From Deinococcus aerolatus (GTDB lineage Bacteria; Deinococcota; Deinococci; Deinococcales; Deinococcaceae), in contig NZ_BMOL01000037.1 in the NCBI RefSeq assembly GCF_014647055.1, forward strand, positions 1 through 11,322: DNA of 11,322 bases, in the 5' to 3' direction. The position numbers and the translations under genes were made by a program. The notes below the pieces were generated by a model. It was given only the letters and a program-made list of their open reading frames with translations. It was not told the origin of the DNA and made no database searches. Positions 1 to 5,393 of the stretch are shown piece by piece (the first letter of the stretch is position 1; each line of letters begins with the position of its first letter).

Positions 1-20
1 GTCTGATTTCATCTACCTTA

Positions 21-53
21 GCGCCCCCAACGAAAGTTGGGGGCGCTGCGTTA
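21..53 (+). terminator. Rho-independent-type terminator hairpin of an upstream gene
   Basis: A perfect 11-bp stem (GCGCCCCCAAC, 21-31, with GTTGGGGGCGC, 36-46) closes on a GAAA tetraloop of the stable GNRA type. It is followed by a moderately T-rich stretch (TGCGTTATT). No gene reads into it within the window, so it most likely ends a + strand gene lying to the left. The reverse orientation has no T tract. It also insulates the acyl-CoA-binding protein gene from upstream transcription. Confidence 0.75.
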
Positions 54-133
54 TTGTCTGTGCCTGTTGTTTGCCGATTTCGTGTCGGGTGGTCTGATGC
101 TGTGTCGGGCACGCAGGATTTTTTGGAATCAGG

Positions 134-139
134 TAAGCT
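134..139 (+). promoter_or_regulatory. -10 hexamer (TAAGCT) for the ACBP gene
   Basis: TAAGCT fits the TANNNT -10 consensus and lies 7 nt before the GTG at 147, so the predicted transcript would begin at or next to the start codon. The same bases include AGGTAA (131-136), which could serve as a Shine-Dalgarno if transcription starts further upstream. No convincing -35 is visible. The same TAAGCTG occurs just before the irrE start. Confidence 0.5.
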
Positions 140-146
140 GCTGCGC

Positions 147-410
147 GTGACCGACTCCCAGACCGCTTTTGTCCAGGCCCAGCAGGACGCGCAGGCCCTG
201 CCCAGGAAGCCTGGCAACGACGTGATGCTCAAGCTGTACGCGCTGTATAAGCAGGGCAGTGTGGGCGACGCCGGAACCCAGCGCCCTGGTGGGTTCGATT
301 TCGTGGGCGCGGCCAAGTACGACGCCTGGGATGCGCTGCGGGGCAAGTCCTCGGAAGACGCCCAGCGGGAGTATGTGGAACTGGTCAGGTCTCTTCAGGC
401 CGGTAGCTGA
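147..410 (+). CDS. Acyl-CoA-binding protein (ACBP family)
   Basis: Small cytosolic protein of the ACBP family, which binds long-chain acyl-CoA thioesters in a four-helix bundle and buffers or delivers them to lipid metabolism. From GTG 147 the product is 87 aa, the usual single-domain ACBP length. Family landmarks are present in order: an early F-x-x-A-x-x-x-A helix, LYALYKQGSVGD (the YxxYKQ acyl-CoA contact motif), then RPGGFDFVGAAKYDAWDAL and a final helix with SSEDAQREYVELV. The longer frame from TTG 54 adds 31 residues with no family match and is not supported. GTG 147 is preferred because it gives the canonical length and has a TAAGCT -10 hexamer 7 nt upstream. The gene ends 14 nt before irrE on the same strand. 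ACBPs are frequent in eukaryotes but patchy in bacteria, so acquisition by transfer in the lineage is possible (inference). Confidence 0.88.
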   Translation: MTDSQTAFVQAQQDAQALPRKPGNDVMLKLYALYKQGSVGDAGTQRPGGFDFVGAAKYDAWDALRGKSSEDAQREYVELVRSLQAGS

Positions 411-412
411 AG

Positions 413-418
413 TAAGCT
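413..418 (+). promoter_or_regulatory. -10 hexamer (TAAGCT) for irrE
   Basis: TAAGCT lies in the short gap after the ACBP stop and is 6 nt before the GTG at 425. That spacing predicts a leaderless irrE transcript, and no Shine-Dalgarno is present at the usual distance. irrE could therefore be transcribed both from here and by readthrough from the ACBP gene. The -35 region, inside the end of the ACBP gene, is weak. Confidence 0.5.
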
Positions 419-424
419 GGGCGG

Positions 425-1306
425 GTGACGGATCTCCCCGTTCCCGAAGTTGGCGTCTCTGACCGTGCGTCTGGGGCGGCCGGGTCTTCTTCCGTACTGG
501 CCCAGGCGCGGGCGCGCATGCGGGAACTGGCTGCCGCGTACGCCGCCACCCTGCCGGGCCTGGACACCCACAGCCTGATGGCCGGGCTGCAGGGCGTGAC
601 CCTGACTTTCATGGCCATGGGTGACCGCGACGGTGCGTATGACCCCGAACATCAGGTCATTCTGATCAACAGCCGCGTGCGCCCCGAACGGCAGCGCTTC
701 ACGCTGGCCCATGAGATCGGGCATGCGCTGCTGCTGGGTGACGACGATCTTCTCAGCGACCTGCACGACAATTTTGAGGGAGACCGTCTGGAAGAGGTCA
801 TCGAAACGCTGTGCAACGCGGCGGCGGCGGCGATCCTGATGCCCGAGCCCCTGATCGCCGAGGTGTTGACCCGCTTCGGTCCCAGCGGCCGGGCGCTGGC
901 CGAACTGAGCCGCCGCGCCGATGTGAGCGCCACCAGCGCCCTGTATGCCCTGGCCGAGCGCACGCAGGCTCCGGTGATCTACGCCGTATGCGCGGTGGGC
1001 CGTGTCGATGTCGGGCCGGGCGAGGCAGAGGACGAGCGGCCAGCCGGCAAAGCCCTGACCGTCCGGGCCAGCAGCGCCGCGCCCAGCGTCAAGTACAGCC
1101 TGCGCCCCGGCACCCCCATCCCCGACGATCACCCGGTGGCGGTGGCCCTGGACACCAACTTTCCGCTGGCCCAGGACAGTTACGTGCCCTTCCGCTCCGG
1201 GCGCAAGATGCCCGCCTACGTGGACGCCTTTCCGGAGCGGCACCGCGCTCTGGTCAGTTTCGCCCTGCCGGTCAGAGCCAGCGAACCCGGCCGGGAAGAG
1301 GTTTGA
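425..1306 (+). CDS. irrE: IrrE/PprI zinc-dependent protease, master switch of the radiation response
   Basis: COG2856 (ImmA/IrrE) metallopeptidase. In Deinococcus, IrrE/PprI is activated after radiation or desiccation and cleaves the repressor DdrO, releasing DNA-repair genes (established for D. radiodurans and D. deserti). The 293-aa product shows the three expected parts. The peptidase domain has the zinc motif HEIGH at residues 96-100 (ligands H96 and H100, catalytic E97) and a third ligand E127 in IETLCNAAAAAILMPEP, 31 residues after H96 as in known IrrE. A helix-turn-helix-like segment covers about 155-180 (GRALAELSRRADVSATSALYALAERT region), and a C-terminal GAF-like domain covers about 185-285 with VKYSL and SYVPFRSGRKM. 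Segments such as THSLMAG, DPEH-VILINS and RPERQRFTLAHEIGH match the D. radiodurans protein from memory. The N-terminal ~25 residues are variable in the family. GTG 425 is chosen because a TAAGCT hexamer sits 6 nt upstream. The stop overlaps the folP start (TTGA). Confidence 0.96.
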   Translation: MTDLPVPEVGVSDRASGAAGSSSVLAQARARMRELAAAYAATLPGLDTHSLMAGLQGVTLTFMAMGDRDGAYDPEHQVILINSRVRPERQRFTLAHEIGHALLLGDDDLLSDLHDNFEGDRLEEVIETLCNAAAAAILMPEPLIAEVLTRFGPSGRALAELSRRADVSATSALYALAERTQAPVIYAVCAVGRVDVGPGEAEDERPAGKALTVRASSAAPSVKYSLRPGTPIPDDHPVAVALDTNFPLAQDSYVPFRSGRKMPAYVDAFPERHRALVSFALPVRASEPGREEV

Positions 1307-2172
1307 ACCGGCCGCGGAGCCTGACCTTTGGCGTTCCGGTGCCGGGCGGGCAGAAGGGGGCGGCCGGCTGGCGGGTGGAGTGGTCCGGCACGGCGGTGAT
1401 GGGGGTCATCAACGTCACGCCCGACAGTTTCAGCGACGGGGGGCGGCACGCTGGGCTGGAGGCGGCCCTTGCCTCTGCGCGGACGATGCGGGACGCGGGC
1501 GTGCTGGTGCTGGACATCGGCGGTGAGAGCACCCGCCCCGGCGCACAACCGGTTCCGGCCGCCACCGAACTGGACCGCGTCCTCCCGGTGATCCGGGCGC
1601 TGGCGGGCGAGGGCGTGCTGCTCAGCGTGGACACCCTCAAGCCCGAGGTGGCGTATGCGGCGCTGCGGGCCGGGGCGCATCTGGTCAACGACGTGGGCGG
1701 CCTGCGTGATCCCGAGATGCGCCGGGTGTGTGCCGAGGCGGGGGTCCCCGCCTGCCTGATGCACATGCAGGGCGAGCCGCGCACCATGCAGGCCAGTCCC
1801 CACTACGGCGACGTGGTGGCCGAGGTCTTCGCCTTTCTGGGGGGTCAGGCGGCGGCGGCGCGGGCGGCGGGCGTGCCGGACGTATTGCTGGACCCTGGCA
1901 TCGGGTTCGGCAAGACGCTGGCGCACAATCTGGCGCTGCTGCGGGCGCTGCCACAGCTCACCGCTGGGGCCGACGGCGTGCTGGTGGGGGCCAGCCGCAA
2001 ACGGCTGATCGACTCGCTGGCCGGTGTGCCCAGAGCCGCAGACCGCGACCCCGGCACGCTGGCCCTGCATCTGCACGCGGCCCGCACGGGCGCGGCGATG
2101 GTGCGGGCGCACGCGGCGGCGGCCCACGTTCAGGCGCTGCGCGTTCAGGCGGCGCTAGACTTGCCGGGATGA
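1303..2172 (+). CDS. folP: Dihydropteroate synthase (DHPS)
   Basis: Condenses 6-hydroxymethyl-7,8-dihydropterin pyrophosphate with p-aminobenzoate to form 7,8-dihydropteroate; this family is the sulfonamide target. With TTG 1303 the product is 289 aa, normal for the family. Signatures in order: VMGVINVTPDSFSDGG (residues 32-47, Mg/pyrophosphate loop), DIGGESTRPG (71-80, sulfonamide-resistance loop), LLSVDT with D120, LVNDVGG (127-133), MHMQGEPRTMQ (153-163), DPGIGFGKT (pterin site, about 197-205), GASRKR (229-234) and VRAH near 257-260. The start is chosen because TTG 1303 overlaps the irrE stop as TTGA, a purine-rich stretch (GGGAAGAGG) precedes it, and about 30 residues before the first motif is usual. 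GTG 1339 or GTG 1375 are alternatives. It is followed by the 11-codon mini-ORF and folB. Expression probably depends on irrE translation. Confidence 0.95.
   Translation: MNRPRSLTFGVPVPGGQKGAAGWRVEWSGTAVMGVINVTPDSFSDGGRHAGLEAALASARTMRDAGVLVLDIGGESTRPGAQPVPAATELDRVLPVIRALAGEGVLLSVDTLKPEVAYAALRAGAHLVNDVGGLRDPEMRRVCAEAGVPACLMHMQGEPRTMQASPHYGDVVAEVFAFLGGQAAAARAAGVPDVLLDPGIGFGKTLAHNLALLRALPQLTAGADGVLVGASRKRLIDSLAGVPRAADRDPGTLALHLHAARTGAAMVRAHAAAAHVQALRVQAALDLPG
2156..2161 (+). promoter_or_regulatory. -10 hexamer (TAGACT) inside the end of folP
   Basis: TAGACT in the last codons of folP lies 7 nt before the ATG of the mini-ORF at 2169. The same hexamer with the same 7-nt spacing precedes the - strand TPR-like gene at 4053. 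It suggests an internal promoter giving a leaderless transcript that begins with the mini-ORF and continues into folB-folK. No clear -35 is visible. Confidence 0.35.
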
Positions 2173-2204
2173 GGCGGGCTGTGTTGATAGGAAGGGGAGC
2201 ATGA
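2169..2204 (+). CDS. 11-codon mini-ORF bridging folP and folB
   Basis: An 11-aa reading frame (MRRAVLIGRGA) whose ATG overlaps the folP stop as ATGA and whose TGA overlaps the folB start, again as ATGA. A TAGACT hexamer sits 7 nt before its ATG. No function is recognisable from the peptide. The arrangement suggests a coupling device: ribosomes finishing folP or loading on a leaderless internal transcript could translate it and reinitiate at folB, helped by the AAGGGGAG Shine-Dalgarno at 2193-2199. It may equally be chance, since folB already has a good ribosome binding site. Confidence 0.3.
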   Translation: MRRAVLIGRGA

Positions 2205-2563
2205 GCCGGGTGGTGCTGGAGGGGCTGGAGTTTCATGCCCGGCATGGCGTCTACGCCACCGAGGGCGTGCTGGGCGCACGTTTTGTGGTGGATGCCGAGC
2301 TGTATTACGGGTTCACCGGGCTGCCCGATGAGCTGAGCGCCGCGGTCAACTACGCGGCGGTCTACGCGGCCATCCACGAGGAAGTCACGGGACAGCGCCA
2401 CCAGCTGATTGAGGTGCTGACGGACCGCATCGCCCGCCGCATCCTGCGGGACCAGCCCCGGCTGGGCCATGTGACGGTGCGCGTCCATAAGCCCTTTGCT
2501 CCGCTGCCCGGCGTGTTCCGCGACGTGTACGCCGAGCTGACGTTGCGGCAGACGGAGCTTTGA
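2201..2563 (+). CDS. folB: Dihydroneopterin aldolase
   Basis: Cleaves 7,8-dihydroneopterin to 6-hydroxymethyl-7,8-dihydropterin and glycolaldehyde, the step before FolK. The product is 120 aa, the standard length. Features of the family's tunnelling fold are visible: LEGLEFHARHGVYATEG with the pterin-anchoring acidic position at E21, VNYAAVY (N50-Y51 substrate contact region), LIEVLTDRIA with E71, and VRVHKPFAPLPG with the catalytic lysine K97 followed by P98. The ATG has a good Shine-Dalgarno (GGAAGGGGAGC) and overlaps the stop of the 11-codon mini-ORF. Its own stop overlaps the folK TTG start. A cytosolic octamer is expected from the family. Confidence 0.94.
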   Translation: MSRVVLEGLEFHARHGVYATEGVLGARFVVDAELYYGFTGLPDELSAAVNYAAVYAAIHEEVTGQRHQLIEVLTDRIARRILRDQPRLGHVTVRVHKPFAPLPGVFRDVYAELTLRQTEL

Positions 2564-3069
2564 GCGGCCCACACGGCGGGGCAGGCGCCTACATTGCCCT
2601 GGGGGCCAATCTGGGCCGACCGCTGGAGACGCTGCGCTGGGCCGTGGCCGAGGTGGCGCGGTTGGGCGAGCTGTGCGGGGTCTCGGGGCTGTACCGCACT
2701 GCCCCCGTCGGCGGCCCGCCGGACCAGCCGGATTACCTGAATGCGGCGCTGTGCCTGCGGACCAGCCTCCCGCCAGAAGAGCTGCTGGCCGCCCTGCACG
2801 ACACAGAGGCCCGCGCCGGACGCGAGCGCAGGCAGCGCTGGGAGGCGCGGGTGCTGGACCTCGACCTGATTGTCTACGGCAACCGGGTGGCGGACGGGCC
2901 GGCCCTGACGCTGCCGCATCCGCAGGCGTGGGAACGGGCCTTTGTGCTTGCTCCGCTGGCGGACCTGAACCCAGGGCTGGCCCATCCGCTGACCGGCGAA
3001 ACGGTGCGGCGGGCGCTGGCGCGGGTGCCGCAGTCGGGCGTGGGGGCCGGCACTGCAGACTGGCTGTAG
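2560..3069 (+). CDS. folK: 2-Amino-4-hydroxy-6-hydroxymethyldihydropteridine pyrophosphokinase (HPPK)
   Basis: Transfers pyrophosphate from ATP to 6-hydroxymethyl-7,8-dihydropterin, supplying the FolP substrate. The 169-aa protein shows IALGANLG (12-19), the SGLYRTAPVGGPPDQPDYLNA pterin loop (about 42-62), the ATP/Mg signature RQRWEARVLDLDLIVYG with R93, W94, R97 and the metal-binding pair D100/D102, and LPHPQAWERAFVLAPLADL with H120 and R126. TTG 2560 is the only sensible start: it overlaps the folB stop (TTGA), there is no ATG or GTG before the first motif, and GGAG lies too close for a normal Shine-Dalgarno, so reinitiation after folB is likely. The order folP-folB-folK covers three consecutive steps of dihydropteroate synthesis. 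Confidence 0.94.
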   Translation: MSGPHGGAGAYIALGANLGRPLETLRWAVAEVARLGELCGVSGLYRTAPVGGPPDQPDYLNAALCLRTSLPPEELLAALHDTEARAGRERRQRWEARVLDLDLIVYGNRVADGPALTLPHPQAWERAFVLAPLADLNPGLAHPLTGETVRRALARVPQSGVGAGTADWL

Positions 3070-3133
3070 CCCCTGACCGCTCCCGCGCGTCCGAATCTGG
3101 CCGCCGCCCACCGTCTGCCCGCCGCCGCGGCGC

Positions 3134-3139
3134 TATGCT
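3134..3139 (+). promoter_or_regulatory. -10 hexamer (TATGCT) for the membrane protein gene
   Basis: TATGCT lies 10 nt before the ATG at 3150 in the 80-nt gap after folK. A transcript starting about 7 nt downstream would have only a few leader bases. An in-frame ATG at 3135 is inside this hexamer and so is unlikely to be the start. No -35 is obvious. Confidence 0.45.
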
Positions 3140-3149
3140 ACGGGGCGAT

Positions 3150-3641
3150 ATGAGCGAACTGACCTCCAACAAACGTCATGGCGGCGTCGGCCGCGCGCTG
3201 CTGTGGGTGGCCGTCGTGCTGACCGTGGCCCTGCTGGGTTTCGTGACGGCTGTGGCCGTCCGCAGCAACCCGATCTACAGTGACCGTGACGCCAATGGCG
3301 TCAGCAAGTACAAGTTCATCGAGGAATGCCGCGAGCTGCTGGAAGACACCGACAAGCTGACCGTGGGGGCGCAGGGCCAGTCCCTTCCCCTCAAGGCGCT
3401 GGTGGAACAGAGCGCCCCCCTGGGCAAGAACGACGAACTGCATGCCACGCTGGACGCCGAACCCGCCCAGATCATCCGCGCCACTGAGAACGTCGAGGGC
3501 GGCGGCTGGACCCTGACCGCGCCTGCCACCATCGCCGTTCACAGCGGCAGCAAGACCCGCGCGCTGGGCCAGCTGCCCATGCAGTGCGCGCATGTCAAGG
3601 GCCAGGAAACGCAGGTGCAGTTGCAGTTGCCGGGCCAGTAA
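3150..3641 (+). CDS. Single-pass membrane protein of unknown function
   Basis: I do not recognise a family. The 163-aa product has a short basic N-terminus (MSELTSNKRHGGVGR), one hydrophobic segment at about residues 16-37 and a polar C-terminal region of about 125 residues predicted to lie outside the membrane. There is no lipobox and no obvious signal-peptidase site, so it is probably anchored. Two cysteines (C60 and C146) in the exported part could form a disulfide. The region around ATLDAEPAQIIRATENVEGGGWTLTAPATIAV alternates polar and hydrophobic residues, suggesting beta structure. ATG 3150 is preferred over ATG 3135 because the latter sits in the TATGCT promoter hexamer. It is a separate unit after folK with its own promoter and terminator. 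The reading frame has typical codon use for the window and is likely real. Confidence 0.75.
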   Translation: MSELTSNKRHGGVGRALLWVAVVLTVALLGFVTAVAVRSNPIYSDRDANGVSKYKFIEECRELLEDTDKLTVGAQGQSLPLKALVEQSAPLGKNDELHATLDAEPAQIIRATENVEGGGWTLTAPATIAVHSGSKTRALGQLPMQCAHVKGQETQVQLQLPGQ

Positions 3642-3662
3642 AGCCAGCGCTCCCACCCTGTC

Positions 3663-3687
3663 CTCTCCGCCATAGGGAGGGCTTTTT
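3663..3687 (+). terminator. Intrinsic terminator after the membrane protein gene
   Basis: A 6-bp stem (CTCTCC, 3663-3668, with GGAGGG, 3676-3681, one G-U pair) with a 7-nt loop is followed by CTTTTTC. It lies 22 nt after the stop codon at 3641 and before the convergent - strand gene. The T tract is on the + strand side only. Confidence 0.75.
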
Positions 3688-3738
3688 CATTCCGACTTTT
3701 CTATGTCCGCGCTGCTGAGGCTCTGCTCCGGGCCAGTC

Positions 3739-4053
3739 TCACATCACCACGTCCAGGCCGCTCAGACACTCCTCGGCGATGGCGCGGGCCAGGGGATCGC
3801 GGGTGCTGCGGGCGTAGCTGACCCCCAGATGCAGATGGTTCTGGCCGCCGGGGCTGCCCACCAGCGCCAGGGTCTGGTAGAAGGCCAGGTGGGTGTGCGC
3901 CAGCAGCACGTCGCGGGTGCGCTCGGGCGGCAGGGTCCGCAGCAGGCTCAGGGCGTCCTGGTACGCTTCCAGCGCGCGCGGCTGATCGCCCTCCACGGCC
4001 CACTCGCGCCCCAGTTGCAGGGACCGGGCTGCCGTGAGATACGCGCTTCGCAT
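3739..4053 (-). CDS. Small TPR-like protein of unknown function
   Basis: A 104-aa product with helical-repeat character. Residues about 6-40 fit one tetratricopeptide repeat (A-x-x-L-x-x-G-x-x-W-x-x-x-G-D-x-x-x-A-L-x-A-Y-x-x-A-L), followed by a second degenerate helix pair (TRDVLLAHTHLAFYQTLALVG) and a third helix near the C-terminus (PLARAIAEECLSGL). TPR units usually mediate protein-protein contacts; no partner can be named. There is no signal peptide or membrane segment, so it is expected to be cytosolic. The ATG at 4053 has a TAGACT hexamer 7 nt upstream, predicting a leaderless transcript. The gene is divergent from the DUF4403-like gene and convergent with the membrane protein gene, so it is probably monocistronic. 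Two repeats are few for a stable TPR domain, so it may dimerise. Confidence 0.75.
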   Translation of the reverse strand: MRSAYLTAARSLQLGREWAVEGDQPRALEAYQDALSLLRTLPPERTRDVLLAHTHLAFYQTLALVGSPGGQNHLHLGVSYARSTRDPLARAIAEECLSGLDVVM

Positions 4054-4060
4054 GGCGCAG

Positions 4061-4066
4061 AGTCTA
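4061..4066 (-). promoter_or_regulatory. -10 hexamer (TAGACT) for the TPR-like gene
   Basis: Read on the - strand, TAGACT lies 7 nt before the ATG at 4053. The spacing fits a leaderless start. It sits in the 71-nt divergent region shared with the + strand gene starting at 4125. Confidence 0.5.
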
Positions 4067-4124
4067 GCGTGACCGCAGCCCGGAGAACCGCGTGCCCCCG
4101 CTTTGCGCTATCTCTGGAGGGCCA

Positions 4125-4772
4125 ATGACTGTCCCGCTGCCGCTGCCTGCCTCCATGCCTGCCCCTGCGCCCGCCGCCTCGGTGACCCTGCCCCTGCGCC
4201 TGCCGTATCCGGAGTTGTCGCAGCTGGCCACGGCCTGGGCCGCGGGGCAGGTGTTCACGCTGCCGCTGCCCACCGCTCCCAGCCTGCGCGTGACCGACAT
4301 CCGGATCAGTGCCGGGGGAACCCGCCTGAAGGCCAGCCTCTCAGTGCAGAGCAGCGGGTTGCTGGGTCTGAAGGCCACGCTGGATGTGTCTGGGAGGCCC
4401 GTACTGGACGTCGCCGGTCAGGTGCTGACCCTGGAGGACACCGCGGTCAGCACCCGCAAGGAGGGCCTGGGTGGACGCCTGATCGGCATGCTGGCCGACG
4501 CCCGCGTGACCGCGTCTCTGGCGCGGCTGGCCCGCGTGGACTTCGCCGCCCGGCTCGCAGGCTGGCGCGGGCAGGCGCAGGCCCTCCTCCCGTTTGTGGT
4601 TCGGGACGGGATAGAGGTGACGGGCACGGTCACGCAACTGGCCGTCACCACGCTGAAGGTCACCCCCGACGACCTGACGCTGACCGCCGTAGTGGGCGGG
4701 GACCTGCAGGTCACCCTGACGGCCGCCGGACTGTTGCCGCGGGAGGGCCTGTCGCCGGGAAGCCTGCGCTAG
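4125..4772 (+). CDS. DUF4403-like protein
   Basis: A 215-aa protein that resembles DUF4403 proteins by pattern: an opening beta-strand segment (SVTLPLRLPYPELSQLATAW), a ligand-cavity-like run of alternating hydrophobic residues (TDIRISAGGTRLKASLSVQS, then GLKATLDVSGRPVLDVAGQVLTLED), an amphipathic helical stretch (GRLIGMLADARVTASLARLARVDF) and a closing segment with GIEVTGTVTQLAVTTLKVTPDDLTLTAVVGGDLQVTL. The function of that family is unsettled. Full-length members are roughly twice this size and often exported, whereas this one has a proline-rich N-terminus without a signal peptide, so it may be a single-unit or cytosolic version. ATG 4125 is chosen because GGAGG (4116-4120) lies 4 nt upstream; GTG 4092 would add 11 residues without support. 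The stop TAG overlaps the -10 hexamer of the Nudix gene. Confidence 0.7.
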   Translation: MTVPLPLPASMPAPAPAASVTLPLRLPYPELSQLATAWAAGQVFTLPLPTAPSLRVTDIRISAGGTRLKASLSVQSSGLLGLKATLDVSGRPVLDVAGQVLTLEDTAVSTRKEGLGGRLIGMLADARVTASLARLARVDFAARLAGWRGQAQALLPFVVRDGIEVTGTVTQLAVTTLKVTPDDLTLTAVVGGDLQVTLTAAGLLPREGLSPGSLR

Positions 4773-4775
4773 CCT
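4770..4775 (+). promoter_or_regulatory. -10 hexamer (TAGCCT) for the Nudix gene
   Basis: TAGCCT begins with the stop codon of the preceding gene and is 6 nt before the ATG at 4782, predicting a leaderless transcript. No Shine-Dalgarno is present in the 6-nt spacer. The gene may also receive readthrough from 4125. Confidence 0.5.
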
Positions 4776-4781
4776 GAACCC

Positions 4782-5384
4782 ATGAGCGATTCCACCTCCC
4801 CGGTCCACCCCAACTGGGCCACGCTGACCGAAGACGACGCCCGGCCCTGGGACACGCTGGAAAGTCGGGTGCTGGTCGACGGGTTCCGGGTGGTGCTCGA
4901 AGACCGCGTGCAGGTGCGGCCGGGCGTGGAGACGCTGTACCAGTACCGTCCGCGCGGGCCGCGCGCTGTGTTCGTGCTGCCAGTGACCCCGGCGGGCGAG
5001 GCGGTGCTGATCCGCCAGTACCGCTACCCGCTGCGCGCCACCGTCATGGAGGTTGTCGCGGGCGGTGTGGAGCGCGGCGAGAACCTGCTGGACGCCGCTG
5101 CCCGTGAACTGCTGGAAGAGGTGGGGGGCGTCAGCGACGACTGGGTGCCGCTGCCCGGCTTCTACCCGCAGCCCAGCATCAGCGGCGTGGTCTTTTACGC
5201 CGCGCTGGCCCTGAACGTGACCCTGGGGGCCACCCAGCATGAGGACACCGAGACCATTGAGCGCGTGGTGGTGCCGCTGGCAGAGGCGTACCGCATGCTG
5301 GAGGCCGGCGAGATTCAGGACGGCCCCAGCGGTCTGACGCTGTGGCACGCGCGGCGCCATCTGACCGGGCGCGGCCTGCTGTAG
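4782..5384 (+). CDS. Nudix hydrolase, ADP-ribose pyrophosphatase-like
   Basis: Nudix enzymes hydrolyse nucleoside diphosphates linked to another moiety. The 200-aa protein contains a full Nudix box, G-x5-E-x7-R-E-L-x-E-E-x-G, at residues 94-115 (G94, E100, R108-E109, E112-E113, G115), with E112/E113 expected to bind the metal. The N-terminal domain ([27 protein letters not shown]), [10 protein letters not shown] before the box and [10 protein letters not shown] after it resemble ADP-ribose/ADP-sugar pyrophosphatases rather than MutT-type enzymes. Substrate specificity cannot be fixed from sequence; ADP-ribose or a sugar nucleotide is the best guess. Deinococcus genomes are known for many Nudix genes. 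The start is set by the TAGCCT hexamer 6 nt upstream. A 9-nt gap separates it from the YigZ gene, so they are probably co-transcribed. Confidence 0.9.
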   Translation: MSDSTSPVHPNWATLTEDDARPWDTLESRVLVDGFRVVLEDRVQVRPGVETLYQYRPRGPRAVFVLPVTPAGEAVLIRQYRYPLRATVMEVVAGGVERGENLLDAAARELLEEVGGVSDDWVPLPGFYPQPSISGVVFYAALALNVTLGATQHEDTETIERVVVPLAEAYRMLEAGEIQDGPSGLTLWHARRHLTGRGLL

Positions 5385-5393
5385 GGGCCGCGC

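Noticed and set aside
54..146. N-terminal extension of the ACBP gene from TTG 54
   Set aside because: The extra 31 residues match nothing in the family. GTG 147 gives the canonical 87-aa length and has a -10 hexamer/ribosome-site-like sequence just upstream.
395..1243. 282-aa antisense frame opposite irrE
   Set aside because: Its composition is that of a shadow frame, and the + strand encodes a clear IrrE.
811..1302. Long folP frame starting inside irrE
   Set aside because: The upstream part is arginine-rich out-of-frame irrE sequence. The DHPS homology only needs a start at 1303 or later.
1958..3172. 404-aa antisense frame opposite folP-folK
   Set aside because: Pro/Arg/Ala-rich shadow without domain features. 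Three recognised + strand enzymes occupy the DNA.
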